Shown here piece by piece: positions 23,614-35,156 of a DNA stretch of 64,000 nucleotides. Both the position numbers and the translations under genes were made by a program. The notes under the pieces are model-generated. The model did no database searches and was not told the DNA's origin. It saw only the letters and a program-made list of their open reading frames with translations. Position 1 is the stretch's first letter; every line of letters starts with the position of its first letter. This DNA is from Sorex araneus. Lineage: Eukaryota; Chordata; Mammalia; Eulipotyphla; Soricidae. The stretch is taken from assembly GCF_027595985.1 (NCBI RefSeq), contig NC_073305.1, forward strand, positions 120,436,114 through 120,500,113, written 5' to 3'.

Positions 23614-26409
23614 CAAATTAACTGCTACTGGACTAAAATAATCATTGACTTAATTCCCTTAGAAATTACTGTTGTGAGAAAGCTTTCTCTGCATCTTAGC
23701 TCTCAAAAGAAAAATAGACTAAAAATATAGAAACAATCCTAAAACAAGGTAAATTATGGAAACTGATCACATATGAAAGCAAACCATCAATAGAATTTGT
23801 AATGAATATAATCTCATGTAAGATATTTCTTAATAGAATGGAAGGCATATTATAAATTAATAGTGTGCTATCATACTATGGTCACGCTGGAATTTTATTA
23901 CATAAGCAGTGCCAAAGTTGATGTGTCTCTATTCATTCTTCCAATTAGAGTAATTTAAAATTGTGCCTGAGACCTTGTCTCATTTCATTTGTTTTATGTT
24001 ACCATGCTTAGGAATACAACATGAAAGTTGGGAACTGGAGTCAAAGTTCCATGTGCATAGTAACTCTATCAGTCGTCTGAAATTCAGATTAGAGGTTCAG
24101 ATTTGAGTGCAATGAAAAGTAATTTTAAAATGTCAATCTTTTTAGATTCATTAAATTATGATACTTAATTAACATCAATGTCAGTGAAAGAAAAAAATAT
24201 GCAAGTGTTCCTAAAAGCTGTTCATATTCAGTAGAAGTTGATTGATAGAAGCCTATTGTTTCCCAGTACCTGGTAATGTTCCTCACTGCATTTTATTACC
24301 TGAAGATTTCACCAAATACCAAGATATTTGGAACTCTAATAAAAAATAGCTTTGTTTTTAGAGAAAAGTGCAGTTTTGTAAGTGGACCCAGTGGCTCTCT
24401 CCATCCACCATTGAGTATGTATCTTGATTGATTTTGACACAGCTTTGCCAGTCAGTTTTATTCATGGTCACAGAGCCCCATGAATAAAAATAAGAACCTA
24501 TTTGCTGGTTGGCATACCAGAACATGTTAAGGCTTAACTTAGAAATTATTATTAATTCCATTCCTAATAATATGGAATACTAATGAGATAGCATCTGTGT
24601 GATTTATTAACTTACATATACTTATCCAAAATAATTCGAGGTCACTTTGCGCTTAGTAATATATGTTATGACAAAAATAACTATGGCAGCAATAGGGGTA
24701 AACATTTAAAGAAAAAAAACTCTCATGTAAAAGAGCAGAAGAAAACATGAATCAAGTCATCTTTCACAAAGCTGATATTTTTACATAACATACAGTAGTT
24801 TTATGATATTTATTAATACAATTAAATTTATAAATTTCTGCAGAATAAAAATGCATAAGATGAAACATCATACAATAGAGATTAGTTATCATGGTTAATT
24901 TGAATGCATTGTTGCATAATTTCAGATAGGTTGGTTATAGTATTCATAATAATCCTGTGACAAGATACAAAGTAGGGAAGAGAAAATAAGATACATAAAA
25001 ATATAATATACTTACAAGCATTCACAAACTACATAAGATTTTTTATTTGGCTTATAAGTATGACTATCAAATTTTTCAGCATCTCACAAAAATACATTAT
25101 GTCTGTCTCTCTATCCTAAATTCCCTTAAAATCATCAAAAAATTACAGCTGTAGAGAATAGAATTAAAAGATTAATAAAGATAAAATCATAAGCAAGATA
25201 ATATATAAACCAGAAATATTAGTCTAACTAGATAGAAAAACTATGAAATAGGAATAAAAGCTTTAGTTACAATATAATATTAACCTCCAAATAAAAATGT
25301 AATTAAGCATAGAGCCATACCCAGCTCCATAAATAGCTATCCATAATCATATACAATTGGCATCTCATTATTTTCTATTAGGAAGAGAAGAGTAAATGAA
25401 TAAAATGCAATATTATATGTCTGATAGAATTGAGCTCCTAATTAAGTCTTCAACTGAATTAGTATCTCTCTTTCACTTTTTCTTTATTTCTCATGTATAG
25501 GCAGTTTAAAATGCTTTGCATAATTACAGTCAAAATAGATGTATTTTTGCCTGTTCTAAAGAACATGAAGTTTGGCAAGATATGAGAAACCCAAACTGCA
25601 GCCAAATCACTGAATACTTGAATTGATTATGCCAGTAAGAAAAACCTGTGGTCTCTTAAGCAAAAAATAATAATAAAATAAAAATGAAATCACACATTTG
25701 TAGTCTCTTCTCTGTCAAGCACATAGTTTACAGCAATAACTTTACACATTAAAAATATAATTTTACTGACAGAATTTTGCAGGCAGTTGTTTAACTGCAA
25801 TGTAAGATCTTCACTAATATTTCTTATATTACTGTATTAGTAAGTTTTTGAAATTGCTTAAATTCTTCACCACTTGTAAAGCCCGACTTTTAACTCCAAA
25901 TTGGTCACATTTAATTGAACTGTTACACTTTGTCCTTTTAAAAATAAGCTTAAAGTCTATGTTTCTCATACTAGGAAGTCTCAATTTTGTGGCTGAGGGA
26001 ACACATAATGAGATGCAGCCTTTCCTGTCTTAAGTTTTATATTTAAATCCAGTGTCCATTGTCCATATCTATTATTATTACATCTCATGATAGATAGCAT
26101 TGCTGCAAAATATTTTGTTGCATTGATTTAATTTCTAGTGAACATAATACTTGTATCATTTCAAGCTAAAGTCATATCTGAATGAAAGTCTCAGATAATT
26201 GTATAACTTAATGGGTTAAGATGTAAGCTATACCCTGAAACTAGTTGTCTGTACCAGTCTAACAAGCTTTGACTCTTTATGTACTTTCTAATAACCCCAG
26301 TAAAAATGTAAATACAACATAATACATTATAATACAAGACTATGTATTCTGTATTATAACTATGAAAGAATCACTTGCTTTGAAATTCTCAAGAAAACTG
26401 TTTTAACAT
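23614..26409. other. AT-rich stretch, nothing recognised
   Basis: About 2.8 kb with no repeat I can name and no coding signal. The frames at 24358-24561 and 25848-26033 are short and without motifs. Confidence 0.4.
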
Positions 26410-26705
26410 GTTTTTCCTTTTAAAGTTAATTATTGAATCACCATGAGATATAAAGTTACAAATTTGTCACAATTGAGATTCAGTCCTACAGTGTTGGAGC
26501 AAGCAACACTTCTCGTTACCAATGTTCCCAGTTTTCCTTCCACACCCTAGCCTACCTTCATGGTGGACACTTCTCTTTTTCCTTTGATTCCCTTTAGGCA
26601 CTATCATTTACAGTACTGTTACTGAAAGGGTATCCATGCATATTACTTTACCTCCTTACAGCATCCAGTCTGGATCAGAGTGATAGCCTATTTCAATTGG
26701 AATGT
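26410..26705 (-). mobile_element. L1 3' UTR, reverse
   Basis: The plus strand begins 'attgaatcaccatgagatat' and continues 'aaagttacaaatttgtcaca', the antisense of the L1 3' terminal block seen at 6600-6650. C-rich antisense of the G-rich 3' UTR run follows. Boundaries are approximate. Confidence 0.6.
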
Positions 26706-26759
26706 TTTAGCTCTATTCATGAATATCTAGTTTTCTTCGTGTAGAGTATATTTTCATAT

Positions 26760-27045
26760 TATAAACACTATAAACACTGGGTATATATAAAAAGCCATAT
26801 ACAAAGGAATATATATAGAAAGGTATATATGTATATAATGATATATAAAGGTAATATGTATATACAAAGGCATATATAAATATATGTGCATACATTTATA
26901 ACATATTATATATATATTATAATTTAAATATTTATATAATGTTAATAAATGCAATAAAGAAATATTTCTAATATAATACCATGTTATATTATAATTACAC
27001 ATATTATTATGTAGTATAAATATATTTATAATATATTATATAAAT
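26760..27045. repeat. AT-rich low-complexity sequence
   Basis: Interrupted 'atatata' and 'tataaa' motifs over nearly 300 bp. The reverse frames here are tyrosine and isoleucine runs and not proteins. Confidence 0.7.
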
Positions 27046-27293
27046 ATCACTGTCACTGTCATCCTGTTGCTAATCGATTTGCTTGAGTGGGCACCAAGAA
27101 CATCTCCATTGTGAGACTTGTTGATACTACTTTTGGCATATCAAATACACCACAGATTGCTTGCCAGGCTCTACTGTGTAGGCAAGATACTCTCAGTAGC
27201 TTGCCGGGCTCTCCGAGAGGGGCGGAGAAACTGAACCAGGGTTGGCTGTGTGAAAGGTGAATGCCTTACCTGCTGCGCTATTGCTCCAGTCTG
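27046..27293 (-). mobile_element. Composite SINE, (ACAGTG)n tail, reverse
   Basis: The tail 'tcactgtcactgtcatcc' is at 27047. On the minus strand the head, 'ctctcggagagcccggcaag' and 'tggagatgttcttggtgccc' modules are all present, so it is near full length. It sits in AT-rich repeat DNA. Confidence 0.85.
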
Positions 27294-27736
27294 AAAACGT
27301 ATAAATATAAAGGTGTGAATATATAGCTTTGCAAGTATAAATATGACTTGATAATAAGCCATACTAAATAAACCTTGTAGATATCTTGATTTTCCCCAAG
27401 TTGTTTAAGAAATTAAGCTATGAACATTTGTATTATGGATTAGGAAAGAAAAATTGCTACTCAGTTTACATAAAATAGGTTACGTTGGGGAGTGGGTATG
27501 AAAAAATGGAAAGCCACAAGTACTCAATCTCAAAATTTTGCACAAAACAGATACTTATTCAAGTAATAACTCATAGCTACACCAACTCAAATTCTGGACA
27601 CCATAGTAGAGTTGAACTTAGATTTCATAACATGCAAAATGCTATAAAGAGTAATTGACTTTCTAGTTCCACCAGAATGTAACAACTTTGATAACCGATT
27701 CAGTTATTAAATGGAGAGTTAAAAAATTTACTCAGG
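27294..27736. other. Spacer, nothing recognised
   Basis: No identifiable repeat or gene. I looked for the missing 5' part of SLU7 here and did not find it. Confidence 0.4.
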
Positions 27737-27905
27737 TTGGGGCTGGAGCTATAGCACAGCGGGTAGGGTGTTTTTTTTTTTCACACAGCAGGCCCAGGTT
27801 CAATTTCCAGCATCGTATATGGTCCCCCAAGCACCGCCAGTAGTAATTTCTGAGTGCAAAGCCAGGAGTAATCCCTGTATATTGCCGGGTGTGACCCCAA
27901 AAGCA
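27737..27905 (+). mobile_element. SOR-type SINE abutting the SLU7 pseudogene
   Basis: Head 'ggggctggagctatagcaca', a T-run replacing the usual 'catttgccttgcacg', box B 'aggttcaatttcc', the body, and a short 'ccaaaagcaaa' tail. It ends directly where SLU7-like sequence starts, so it either inserted at the pseudogene's 5' edge or marks the truncation point. Confidence 0.85.
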
Positions 27906-27908
27906 AAT

Positions 27909-30111
27909 GAAACTGGGTAATGCTCCTGCCAACCTTCATAAAGTAGGAAAAGACACCAACTCTTATATTTATTTCTCAGTACATATCTTCAGTGCCATGG
28001 TATATTGATCCATCAAAAAGACCCACTTTAAAGCACCAGAGACCACAGCAAGAGAAACAGAAGCAGTATAACTCATCTGGAGAATGGTACAAGAGGGGTA
28101 TAAAAGAGAATTCCACAACTACCAAATACCACAAGGGAACATGTAAAAATTGTGGAGCCATGACACACCAAAAAAAAAAAAAGAGAAAAATACTTCTTTG
28201 AGAGACCGAGATGAGTTGAAGAAAAATTTATAGGAACTAATATAGCTAGAGATGAACATATTCGGCCTCAGTTGATATTTGATTATGATGGAAAGCAGGA
28301 TAGGTTGAATGGCTACAATCCAGAGGAGCACATGAAAACTGTAGAAGAATATGCCAAAGTGGATTTAGCAAAGTGAACACTGAAAGTTCAAAAACTCCAA
28401 GAAGAATTAGCCTGGGGAAAATTAATGTAACAGGCTAATTCTCAAAAATTCCAGTGGGGAGAAAAGGAACCAAATTCTCAGGTGGAAAAGGATCATAACA
28501 GTGAAGATGAGGATGAAGATAAATATGCAGATGACATTGATGTGCCTGGACAGAACATCAATGTCATCTGCATTCCAAGAGACAGATCACTGTCTGAAAT
28601 CTCAGAATTCGAGAAGATATTACAAAATATTTGCGGGATTTAGATCCAAATTTTGCCTACTATATTTCCAAACCCAGAACAATCAGAGAGAATTCCTATT
28701 CCAGTGCAGGAAAGATTTCAGAGGAAGTGAGATATGCAGGTGATAATTTTGTTAGATACACGAGTGATACCATTTCAATGGCAATGGCTCAGAAACAGTT
28801 GTTTTCATGGGAAGCCTCTAACAAAGGATCAGAAGTGCATCTAGAAGTCAAAAAAGAAGACTTCAAAGAGCAGCAAAAAGCAAGCATCTTAGAAAAGTAT
28901 GGTGGCCAAGAGCATCCTGGATGCCCCTCCAGCAGAACTGCTCTTAGGTCAAACCGAAGACTATGTAGAATACTCAAAGGAAAGGAATGGGCTGTTGCCT
29001 GCTCCAAGTACGAGGAGGATGTGAAGATCCACAACCACACTCATATTTGGGGATCTTACTGGAAAGATGTTGAGATTACAGGATGAATATGAATGCTATT
29101 CGGGTCTCCCAAAGAGGAATCAAAAGAGATATGCTTGGAATACCGTGTTTCACTCAAGTGAGAGAAGGAATCTGAAGTTCTGAGCTCTGTTGGTAATTGA
29201 GAATCAGGGATGCTGTCTCATTTGCCAATGTGTCAAAAAATCAGACAGGCCAGATATGTAATGCAATTTGGAGATGACTGCTAGACTAAAGCTGTTACTG
29301 GCTGTATTCCACGGGACGTCAAAAGAATGCGTGGCTGCCCAACTATGAGACAGTTGTCAAGACTTCTTTGTCAAGACCCTGAATAAACGGTTTGAGGCTC
29401 TTTGTGTTCCTGGAACGAGAAGACACCATTGGGCTACACTAGCATGCGACAGGAGAAATGGAGACGTTACTGGCACCCACTCGAGCAAATCAATGAGCAA
29501 TGGGATGACAAGTGATACAAATGATAAGTGATAATGAAAAGATGGCAGATGAGGATTCAAGTGCTGTCACTCCTTTTTCAAGTATTCCTATTGTACTGGA
29601 CATGCTGCGAAGGAGATTACCAATTCAGAGGAATACATTCTAAATGATACAACTGAAGAAGAATCAGTGAAAAAGCCTCAAACTCTTAGGGAGATACACC
29701 AGGAAAATATAAAAGAAGAGAAAACGAAGAAGAAGCATTGAAAGAGTAATTCAGACAGTGATGATGAAAAAAAAAACACAAAAAACTGAAGAAGGCGCTG
29801 AATGCCAAGGAGGCCCTCCTTCTTTATGTCAAGGAGATCATGCAGATTGATGAGTGGAAGCAGCTGTACAATAGTATCTATGAAACTTGGGAGCCCACAG
29901 CGGAAGAAATGGAGGTATACAGAAGGAAAGGCCAGAAGTCAGATGACCCTATGGCCTCCTTCTTAGGACAGTAGAGACTAGTCACAGACATCACCCCAGA
30001 TACACAGTGAACTCACTCTTCTTGGCTTCTTGCCCAAGATGAGAAATGGAAAAAATCGTGTCTGCTCTCATGCTGCCTGACTTAAATAATAAAACTTTTG
30101 AGGTTGCATAT
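27909..30111 (+). pseudogene. SLU7 processed pseudogene, split by an RTE-like insertion
   Basis: SLU7 is a nuclear pre-mRNA splicing factor of the second catalytic step (3' splice-site choice) with a CCHC zinc knuckle. Here the intronless sequence starts at a frame reading KLGNAPA, continues through [18 protein letters not shown], the zinc-knuckle region CKNCGAMTH, the acidic EDEDKYADDID stretch, GDNFVRYT and [15 protein letters not shown]. It resumes after the insertion with a frame corresponding to [15 protein letters not shown], then the lysine-rich tail and a C-terminus ending MASFLGQ. The 3' UTR ends with 'aataaaactttt'. It lacks the N-terminal part, has many stops and frameshifts, and has no introns, so it is a dead retrocopy. 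The 151-residue frame at 28631-29086 is one surviving piece. Confidence 0.93.
29070..29534 (+). mobile_element. RTE-like LINE 3' fragment inserted in the SLU7 pseudogene
   Basis: The insert interrupts SLU7 between the codons for GSYWK and the following G-R. It is flanked by near-identical 10-bp repeats, tggaaagatg (29060-29069) and tgaaaagatg (29535-29544). Allowing frameshifts, it reads like the C-terminal end of an RTE-clade ORF2: IRVSQRGIKRDMLGI, FTQVREGI, RIRDAVSFA, then a region parallel to the family's 'RWAGHVMR', 'WIPRDVKR' and 'RWSDFF' blocks, and HHWATLA. It ends in 'gagacgttactggcaccc' and a short tgat/acaa-type microsatellite tail with no poly(A). The clade assignment is from memory of the family and needs a search. 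Confidence 0.75.
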
Positions 30112-30140
30112 TAAATTAATTCCTCTCCACAGTGACGATG

Positions 30141-30381
30141 GATTGGAGCGAGAGCAGAGCAGGTAGGGCCTTTGCCTTGCACGAGGCCAACCCAGGTTTG
30201 ATTCTTCCATCCCTCTCGGAGAGCCTGGCAAACTACCAAGAGTATCCCACGTGCACAGCAGAGCCTGACAAGCTACCCATGGCATATTCAATATGCCAAA
30301 AACAGTAACAACAAGTCTCAGAGTGGAGACATTACTGGTGCCCACTTGAGTAAATAGATGAACAACAGGACAACAGTGCTA
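30141..30381 (+). mobile_element. Composite SINE, (ACAGTG)-tail family
   Basis: tRNA head 'attggagcgagagcagagc' with box B 'aggtttgattctt', 'ctctcggagagcctggcaaa', the 'gccaaaaacagtaacaaca' module, 'gagacattactggtgcccac' and 'caggacaacagtgct'. Near full length, directly after the SLU7 3' end. Confidence 0.85.
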
Positions 30382-30582
30382 TTTTAATATAGACAAATGC
30401 AACAACTATTGATAAAGTTTTAGAATTAAATTTGATTGGGTAATAAAACTTTAATATTAAATCAGTAAGCATAAAAATCAATTCATGTAAATATTGTTAT
30501 ATCTCATGGTGAGGTTCATCTTTGTCTAAGAATTTATTAAGCCCTTTGTTGTTAGTTGAGTCATCTTGTTATTATAGGCTTC

Positions 30583-30630
30583 TACATTACTTTCCCATCT
30601 AATTTGTACATTACTTTCCCATCTAATTTG
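30583..30630. repeat. 24-bp tandem duplication
   Basis: Two perfect copies of a 24-bp unit starting 'tacattactttcccatct', at 30583-30606 and 30607-30630. Confidence 0.9.
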
Positions 30631-31575
30631 ATGCACTCCTACTGGAATTTTGGTATTGAGGAGTAAAGAGGTGTCATGTGGATGCATAAGACTCCAGGAC
30701 CTATGGTTTAGGCCAATGACTCCATATGGCTGTGGCTGTGAGAGATGGTGTGGCGGCCAGAGCTTCAGGAAGTTTGGGTGGTTGACCGGAAGCTACTTAC
30801 CCTGGCAATGAAAATCATCAATATTCTCAGTCTGGACACTGGATACCTGAAATTATTCATAGTTTCTTGTCCCTTCAGAGAATATTCGTGAAGCAGTGGT
30901 TTGTTGTGACTGCAGTGGTGGGATCTGGTTGCGATGCAGGAGGTTCAGCTGGGCTGGTAGATAGTCCTCTTGCCTCCGGAGTGTACCTTACAGTTTTCAT
31001 CTCTGGTTCCATAAATTTCAGCTGCCTGCTGTGCATCTCCTGGGAGTTTGGAATCAATCGTGCAAGGCTGATGGGTGTTTCAACATGATTGTGATTTTAT
31101 GGGATTTACACATGTTTAAAAATAAAATAATAGAATAAGGATGAGAATTAGAAGCATATTTACATTATCAAGGGGCCATATTTACATTGGAATGTGGCAG
31201 AACTAATATCTATTAGAAATCAAAAGTCAAATGCTTGTTGCAATTTTAGTATAATTAATTAAAAAATAAACAAGATGAAAGGCATTGTCAAATTATATTA
31301 CCCCCTCTGTTAACAAAAAGTATTAATAGAGACAACTACACGAGTTTAAAATTCTTGATTGGCATAAAACAAAGTGTAATAGAGGGCACTGTAAATATAA
31401 AATACCATTAGCACAAATGGAAATAGAGACCAGAAAGATATTACAAGAGTACTTGATCTGCACGTGGCTGAACATGGTTGATCCTTGAAACCCCTTTGAT
31501 TTCAAACCTTTCTGGAGAGATACTGAGAACAGAGCCAGAAACTAACCACAAACACATCTGGGCAAACTCAAAAAA
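30631..31575. other. Unclassified; possible retroelement at 30640-31130
   Basis: A GC-richer block of about 490 bp ends in 'gtttaaaaataaaataatag', as retroelement 3' ends do, but I do not recognise it and see no TSD. The two overlapping frames at 30867-31088 lack motifs. The rest is AT-rich. Confidence 0.3.
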
Positions 31576-31821
31576 TTGTCACTGTCGCTAACATCCCATT
31601 GCTCATCTACTTGTTTGAGCTGGCATCAGTAATGTCTCCATTGTGAGACTTGTTACTGTTTTTGGCATATCAAATACGCCACAGGTAGCTTGCCAGGCTC
31701 TACCTTGTGGACGAGATACTCTCAGTAGTTTGCTGGGCTCTCTGAGAGGGATGGAGGAATTGAACCCAGGTCGGCCACGTGCAAGGCAAATGCCCTACCC
31801 ACTGTGCTATCACTCCAGCCC
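31576..31821 (-). mobile_element. Composite SINE, (ACAGTG)-tail family, reverse
   Basis: 'tgtcactgtcgctaacatcc' at the tail side. On the minus strand the head has box B 'gggttcaattcc' and 'tctcagagagcccagcaaac'. Near full length. Confidence 0.85.
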
Positions 31822-33234
31822 AACCCAAAAATCAAAGAGTAAAAACTTAAAAATGATAAAAAAAGAAAACCTGTTTAATCTAAGCCTACTTAAATATTGT
31901 GCTAAGCCATGCTTGTGGAAAACTATAGACATAGGCATATAGCCTATTTCTGAAGTCTAGTCTCTTCATAAATGTCCAGAGTCTATGAACAATTAAATTG
32001 AAAAAGAAATAGATGTAAAGGTCCAGATTGCATTCCAGTGTTTGAATATGTGTCATAAAAATTATATTATACATTCATGCTCTCCTTTTGGAATTAGGTG
32101 GAAGAACTGGACATTAAAATAAAAAATACAACTGTTCATAGAAGATAACTGTGACAGAAATTTCTGTCTTCACATTGAAACTATTTATTATTCATTCTTT
32201 CTTATACATTTTTATACAGAACAACAACTTAGTTAAGTAAGCATTTGTGTATGAGAGATTATATAGCAGCATATTATTACTTATTAAGCAGCATAAACCA
32301 TACTGACTCTAGTATTCCTGAAGGTTGGTATCTTACTGTGATTTTAATATAAATGAGGGTCAGTGAATACAAACAATATAGTGAGAAATCATTTAGTGTG
32401 GAATTTCTGCTAAGGGCCCTGTTAGAGAAAACCCAAAATAGTTGAAAACTTATGCAAAGTCCTTAGCAAAATGACCTCCTTATTTTTTCAGTCCATGTCC
32501 CTATCTGATAGCACTCTTGGGAACTGTGAATTTTTCTTTCTAATTATTTTATGTTATAGTATAGGTTTGTTTTTTTATCCCATGAACTTAAATGCATAAT
32601 GTTCTGTAATTACTCTTATAAAATTATTATCTGATAAACCATGGTTAATTATTAATTGTGAATGCAATGGTATTATTTTCCTGTGGAGAGATATTAAAGG
32701 AATTTAAAAATGATGAAAAGAAAATGCAAAAACATAATTAAATAAGATAGGGAAAAGAGAACTTTGCAATGTTTAAAGCAAATTTCTTCTTCCGTATCTA
32801 AAATATGAACAGCTTGGGAAAATATGAGCAGCTTCTAATCTGATAGTATATTACTTCTCATTGCCTCAGCAAAACTATTTTTGTATCTACAAAGCTTTTG
32901 CCACCATCCTATTCATGGGAGATCTAACACAGTTCTGAAAATCACTCAAATGTTGCAGAAAATTATAATGCTGGAAATGATCACAGAAGGCTCCATTTTA
33001 GTTTCAGTCTAGTTCTGTACTTGGATATCAGAATATCTTGCAGGTGTTTAATATTGAAATGACTCTAAAAAATTTGTTTTTATTGCCAATGAAGTAGTCA
33101 TTCCCTTATAAAAGTATTGCATCTTGTTCCAATCATATGGCTGTATTTTATAGACTTTAAATATCATTATTTTTAAATATTTATTTTAATTATTTTAAAT
33201 ATTAAAATAAATCTGAGGGAAATAAACATGGAGG
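31822..33234. other. AT-rich stretch, nothing recognised
   Basis: About 1.4 kb without an identifiable repeat or gene. Confidence 0.4.
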
Positions 33235-33371
33235 GAAAGGGTAAATGTCCATATTGGCTCAGAGCTTATTCCTTCCTCTGTGATCAGGTGAGGTTTGGGG
33301 AACCATATAAGTGCTGCGGAACAAACTGGGGTTAGCTATTTGCAATGCAAGCACCTGAAACCCTGCTGTAT
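33235..33371 (-). mobile_element. Old SINE, reverse
   Basis: 'ggctcagagcttattccttc' and 'gaaccatataagtgctgcgg' keep the SOR body order, with 'tgcaatgcaagcacc' near the head. Strongly decayed. The 33372-33699 sequence after it is unrecognised. Confidence 0.6.
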
Positions 33372-33699
33372 TTTTCAGTCAAAACATAGATAATTTACAA
33401 TCTTGCTCATGTTTTGATAGTAATATAAATATTTTATCACTTCTAACCTAAATATGTCTTAGATAACAAAATACAAGCAAAGAAAATGAGATAAGAGTTA
33501 ATAGACAAACTGCAATAACACCAAGAATCTGTATTACTGAATGGCAATAGAGCATCATTTATTCATAATTCAACTAAATTTAAATGACTTTAACTGATCA
33601 ATTAATGATTGATTGATTTTTAATTGACAAATAAAAGTATTCTGTTTGTCCTCTTTTTTTAAACCTACATTGGCTCCTCATAAAATGGCCATGTCATGC

Positions 33700-33840
33700 T
33701 GGACTTAACAATGTTCTGGGAATGGAGAGGGTATTGAAGGGAAGGGAACACTGAGACAGCGGTGGAGGGAATCAGACACTTGGATGGTGGTGTGAAATTC
33801 TATCATTAACGATACTATAAATTGCGGTGCCAAAACTTTT
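33700..33840 (+). mobile_element. L1-like 3' end, 'gtaaatca' subtype, decayed
   Basis: A G-rich segment, 'aacactgagacagcggtgga' and a terminal block 'ataaattgcggtgccaaaac' comparable to the 3' ends at 5830, 34968 and 51768. Confidence 0.45.
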
Positions 33841-33854
33841 TAAAAAGTTACTTA

Positions 33855-34081
33855 AAAAGTAAATTAAAGGTGCTGGAGTGATAGCATAGCGGGTAAGGCG
33901 TTTGCCTTGCACGCAGCTGACCCAGGTTCGATTTCCAGCATCCCATATGGCCCCCTGAGGACCGCCAAGAGTAATTCCTGAGTGCAGAGCCAAGAGTAAC
34001 CCCTGTACATTGTTGGGTGTGAACCAAAAAGCAAAAAAACAACAACAAAAAGACAAAATATATAAAAAAAAGTAAAGTAAA
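33855..34081 (+). mobile_element. SOR-type SINE with probable TSD
   Basis: SINE at 33869-34067: head 'ggtgctggagtgatagcata', good box A and box B ('aggttcgatttcc'), body, and a complex A-rich tail (aacaacaaaaa). Possible TSD aaaagtaaattaaa (33855) and aaaagtaaagtaaa (34068). Confidence 0.9.
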
Positions 34082-34139
34082 AAAAACATACCATTATCCT
34101 TGGAATTTAAATGTTTATTTTTATCAAAAAATATCCGCA

Positions 34140-34757
34140 CGTGAGCAGGCCTGCAGGCGAAGAAACTTGAACTAGGGTCATTTCCTGTCCATCAGCAGCC
34201 ATGAAGGGGCCAGAAGCCCTGGATCCTCCTTGGGAGGGCAGGGTGCCAGGGAGGCGCTACAGCACGACTGCCGGGTCATGCTCCTCCATGCCCCCTGGCA
34301 GAAGTGCCAGGCCGTGGCATGGGTCGGTGTGCCAGGCTGTTTTCACTTGGGGCACCTCAGATGGGGCCAGGTGAGAACTCTTCCCACCCCAAGGGACCCA
34401 GCCCCAGCAGCCGGCCTCCACTACCCAACCCACCACCATGCTCCAGGCTGCTTTCCGGACCTGGAAATTATAAGGCACTTCCTACTTATTCTCCATAATT
34501 ACCACACCATGTTTGATGGAGTTCAGACACTAGGCAACAAATCAGAGAGGTGTATATATAGAGCCCGGCAAGCTAACCGTGGCATATTCTATATGCTAAA
34601 AACAATAACTATAGGTCTCATTCCCCTGACCCTGAAAGAGCTTCCAATCATTAGGAAATTGAGTAGGAGAGGCTGCTAAAATCTCAGGGCTGGGAGGAAT
34701 AGAGATGTTACTGGTGCCTGCTCAAGTACATCGACAAACAATGGGATGACAGTGATA
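34140..34757 (+). mobile_element. Large composite SINE-like element with chimeric 3' module
   Basis: A GC-rich 5' part (34140-34535) is not recognised. From 34556 it reads 'gagcccggcaagctaaccgt', then 'ctcattcccctgaccctga' and 'ctaaaatctcagggctggg', which belong to the (GAT)-tail family. It then switches to 'gatgttactggtgcctgctc' with a 'gatgacagtgata' end, which belongs to the (ACAGTG)-tail family. The 149-residue frame over the GC-rich part (34230-34679) has no motif and runs into the SINE module, so I do not call it a gene. Confidence 0.6.
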
Positions 34758-34763
34758 CAATGA

Positions 34764-34938
34764 ACTTAGCACAGCGGGTAGGGCATTTGCCTTGCACGCG
34801 GCCGACCCAGGTTCGAATCCCAGCATCCCATATGGTCCCCTGAGCACCGCCAGTAGTAATTCCTGAGTGAAGAGCCAGGAGTAACCTCTGTGCATCCCTG
34901 GGTGTAACCCAAAAAGCAAAAAAAAAAAAAAAAAAAGA
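34764..34938 (+). mobile_element. SOR-type SINE, slightly 5' truncated
   Basis: It starts at 'cttagcacagcgggtaggg' (box A region), then box B 'ggttcgaatcc', 'cagcatcccatatggtcccc' and an A18 tail. Well preserved CpG sites suggest it is young. It sits right behind the composite element. Confidence 0.9.
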
Positions 34939-34967
34939 AAACTGGAATCATAAGATCTAAGGAAAAC

Positions 34968-35156
34968 CACTAAAACTTTGCAATGTGCCTATCAAGTTGA
35001 CAAGCAGACATGGAGTGGGGGTTGGGATGGGGAGGGGTTCTGGGAACTCCAAGAGAGGAAATTTGACAGTGGTGAAGGGATTGGTGTTGATTTATTGTAT
35101 TCCTAAAAAAGAACTATCAGTCACTTTGTAAATCATGGCTCTTTAATAAAAAAAAA
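34968..35156 (+). mobile_element. L1-like 3' end, 'gtaaatca' subtype
   Basis: 'actttgcaatgtgcctatca', a long G-rich run, 'gacagtggtgaagggattgg', then 'ctttgtaaatcatggctct' plus 'ttaataaaaaaaa'. Same family as 5830-6017. Confidence 0.55.

Noticed and set aside
28631..29086. 151-residue open frame as a gene
   Set aside because: It is part of the SLU7 retropseudogene; the flanks are the same gene in other frames, and it runs into the RTE insertion.
29070..29534. The SLU7 insertion as a retained intron
   Set aside because: No GT-AG ends at the junction, a short direct repeat at the borders, and RTE-like coding blocks inside.
34230..34679. 149-residue frame in GC-rich DNA as an exon or CpG-island gene
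   Set aside because: Its C-terminal part is SINE sequence, no motif is visible, and CpG density is modest.
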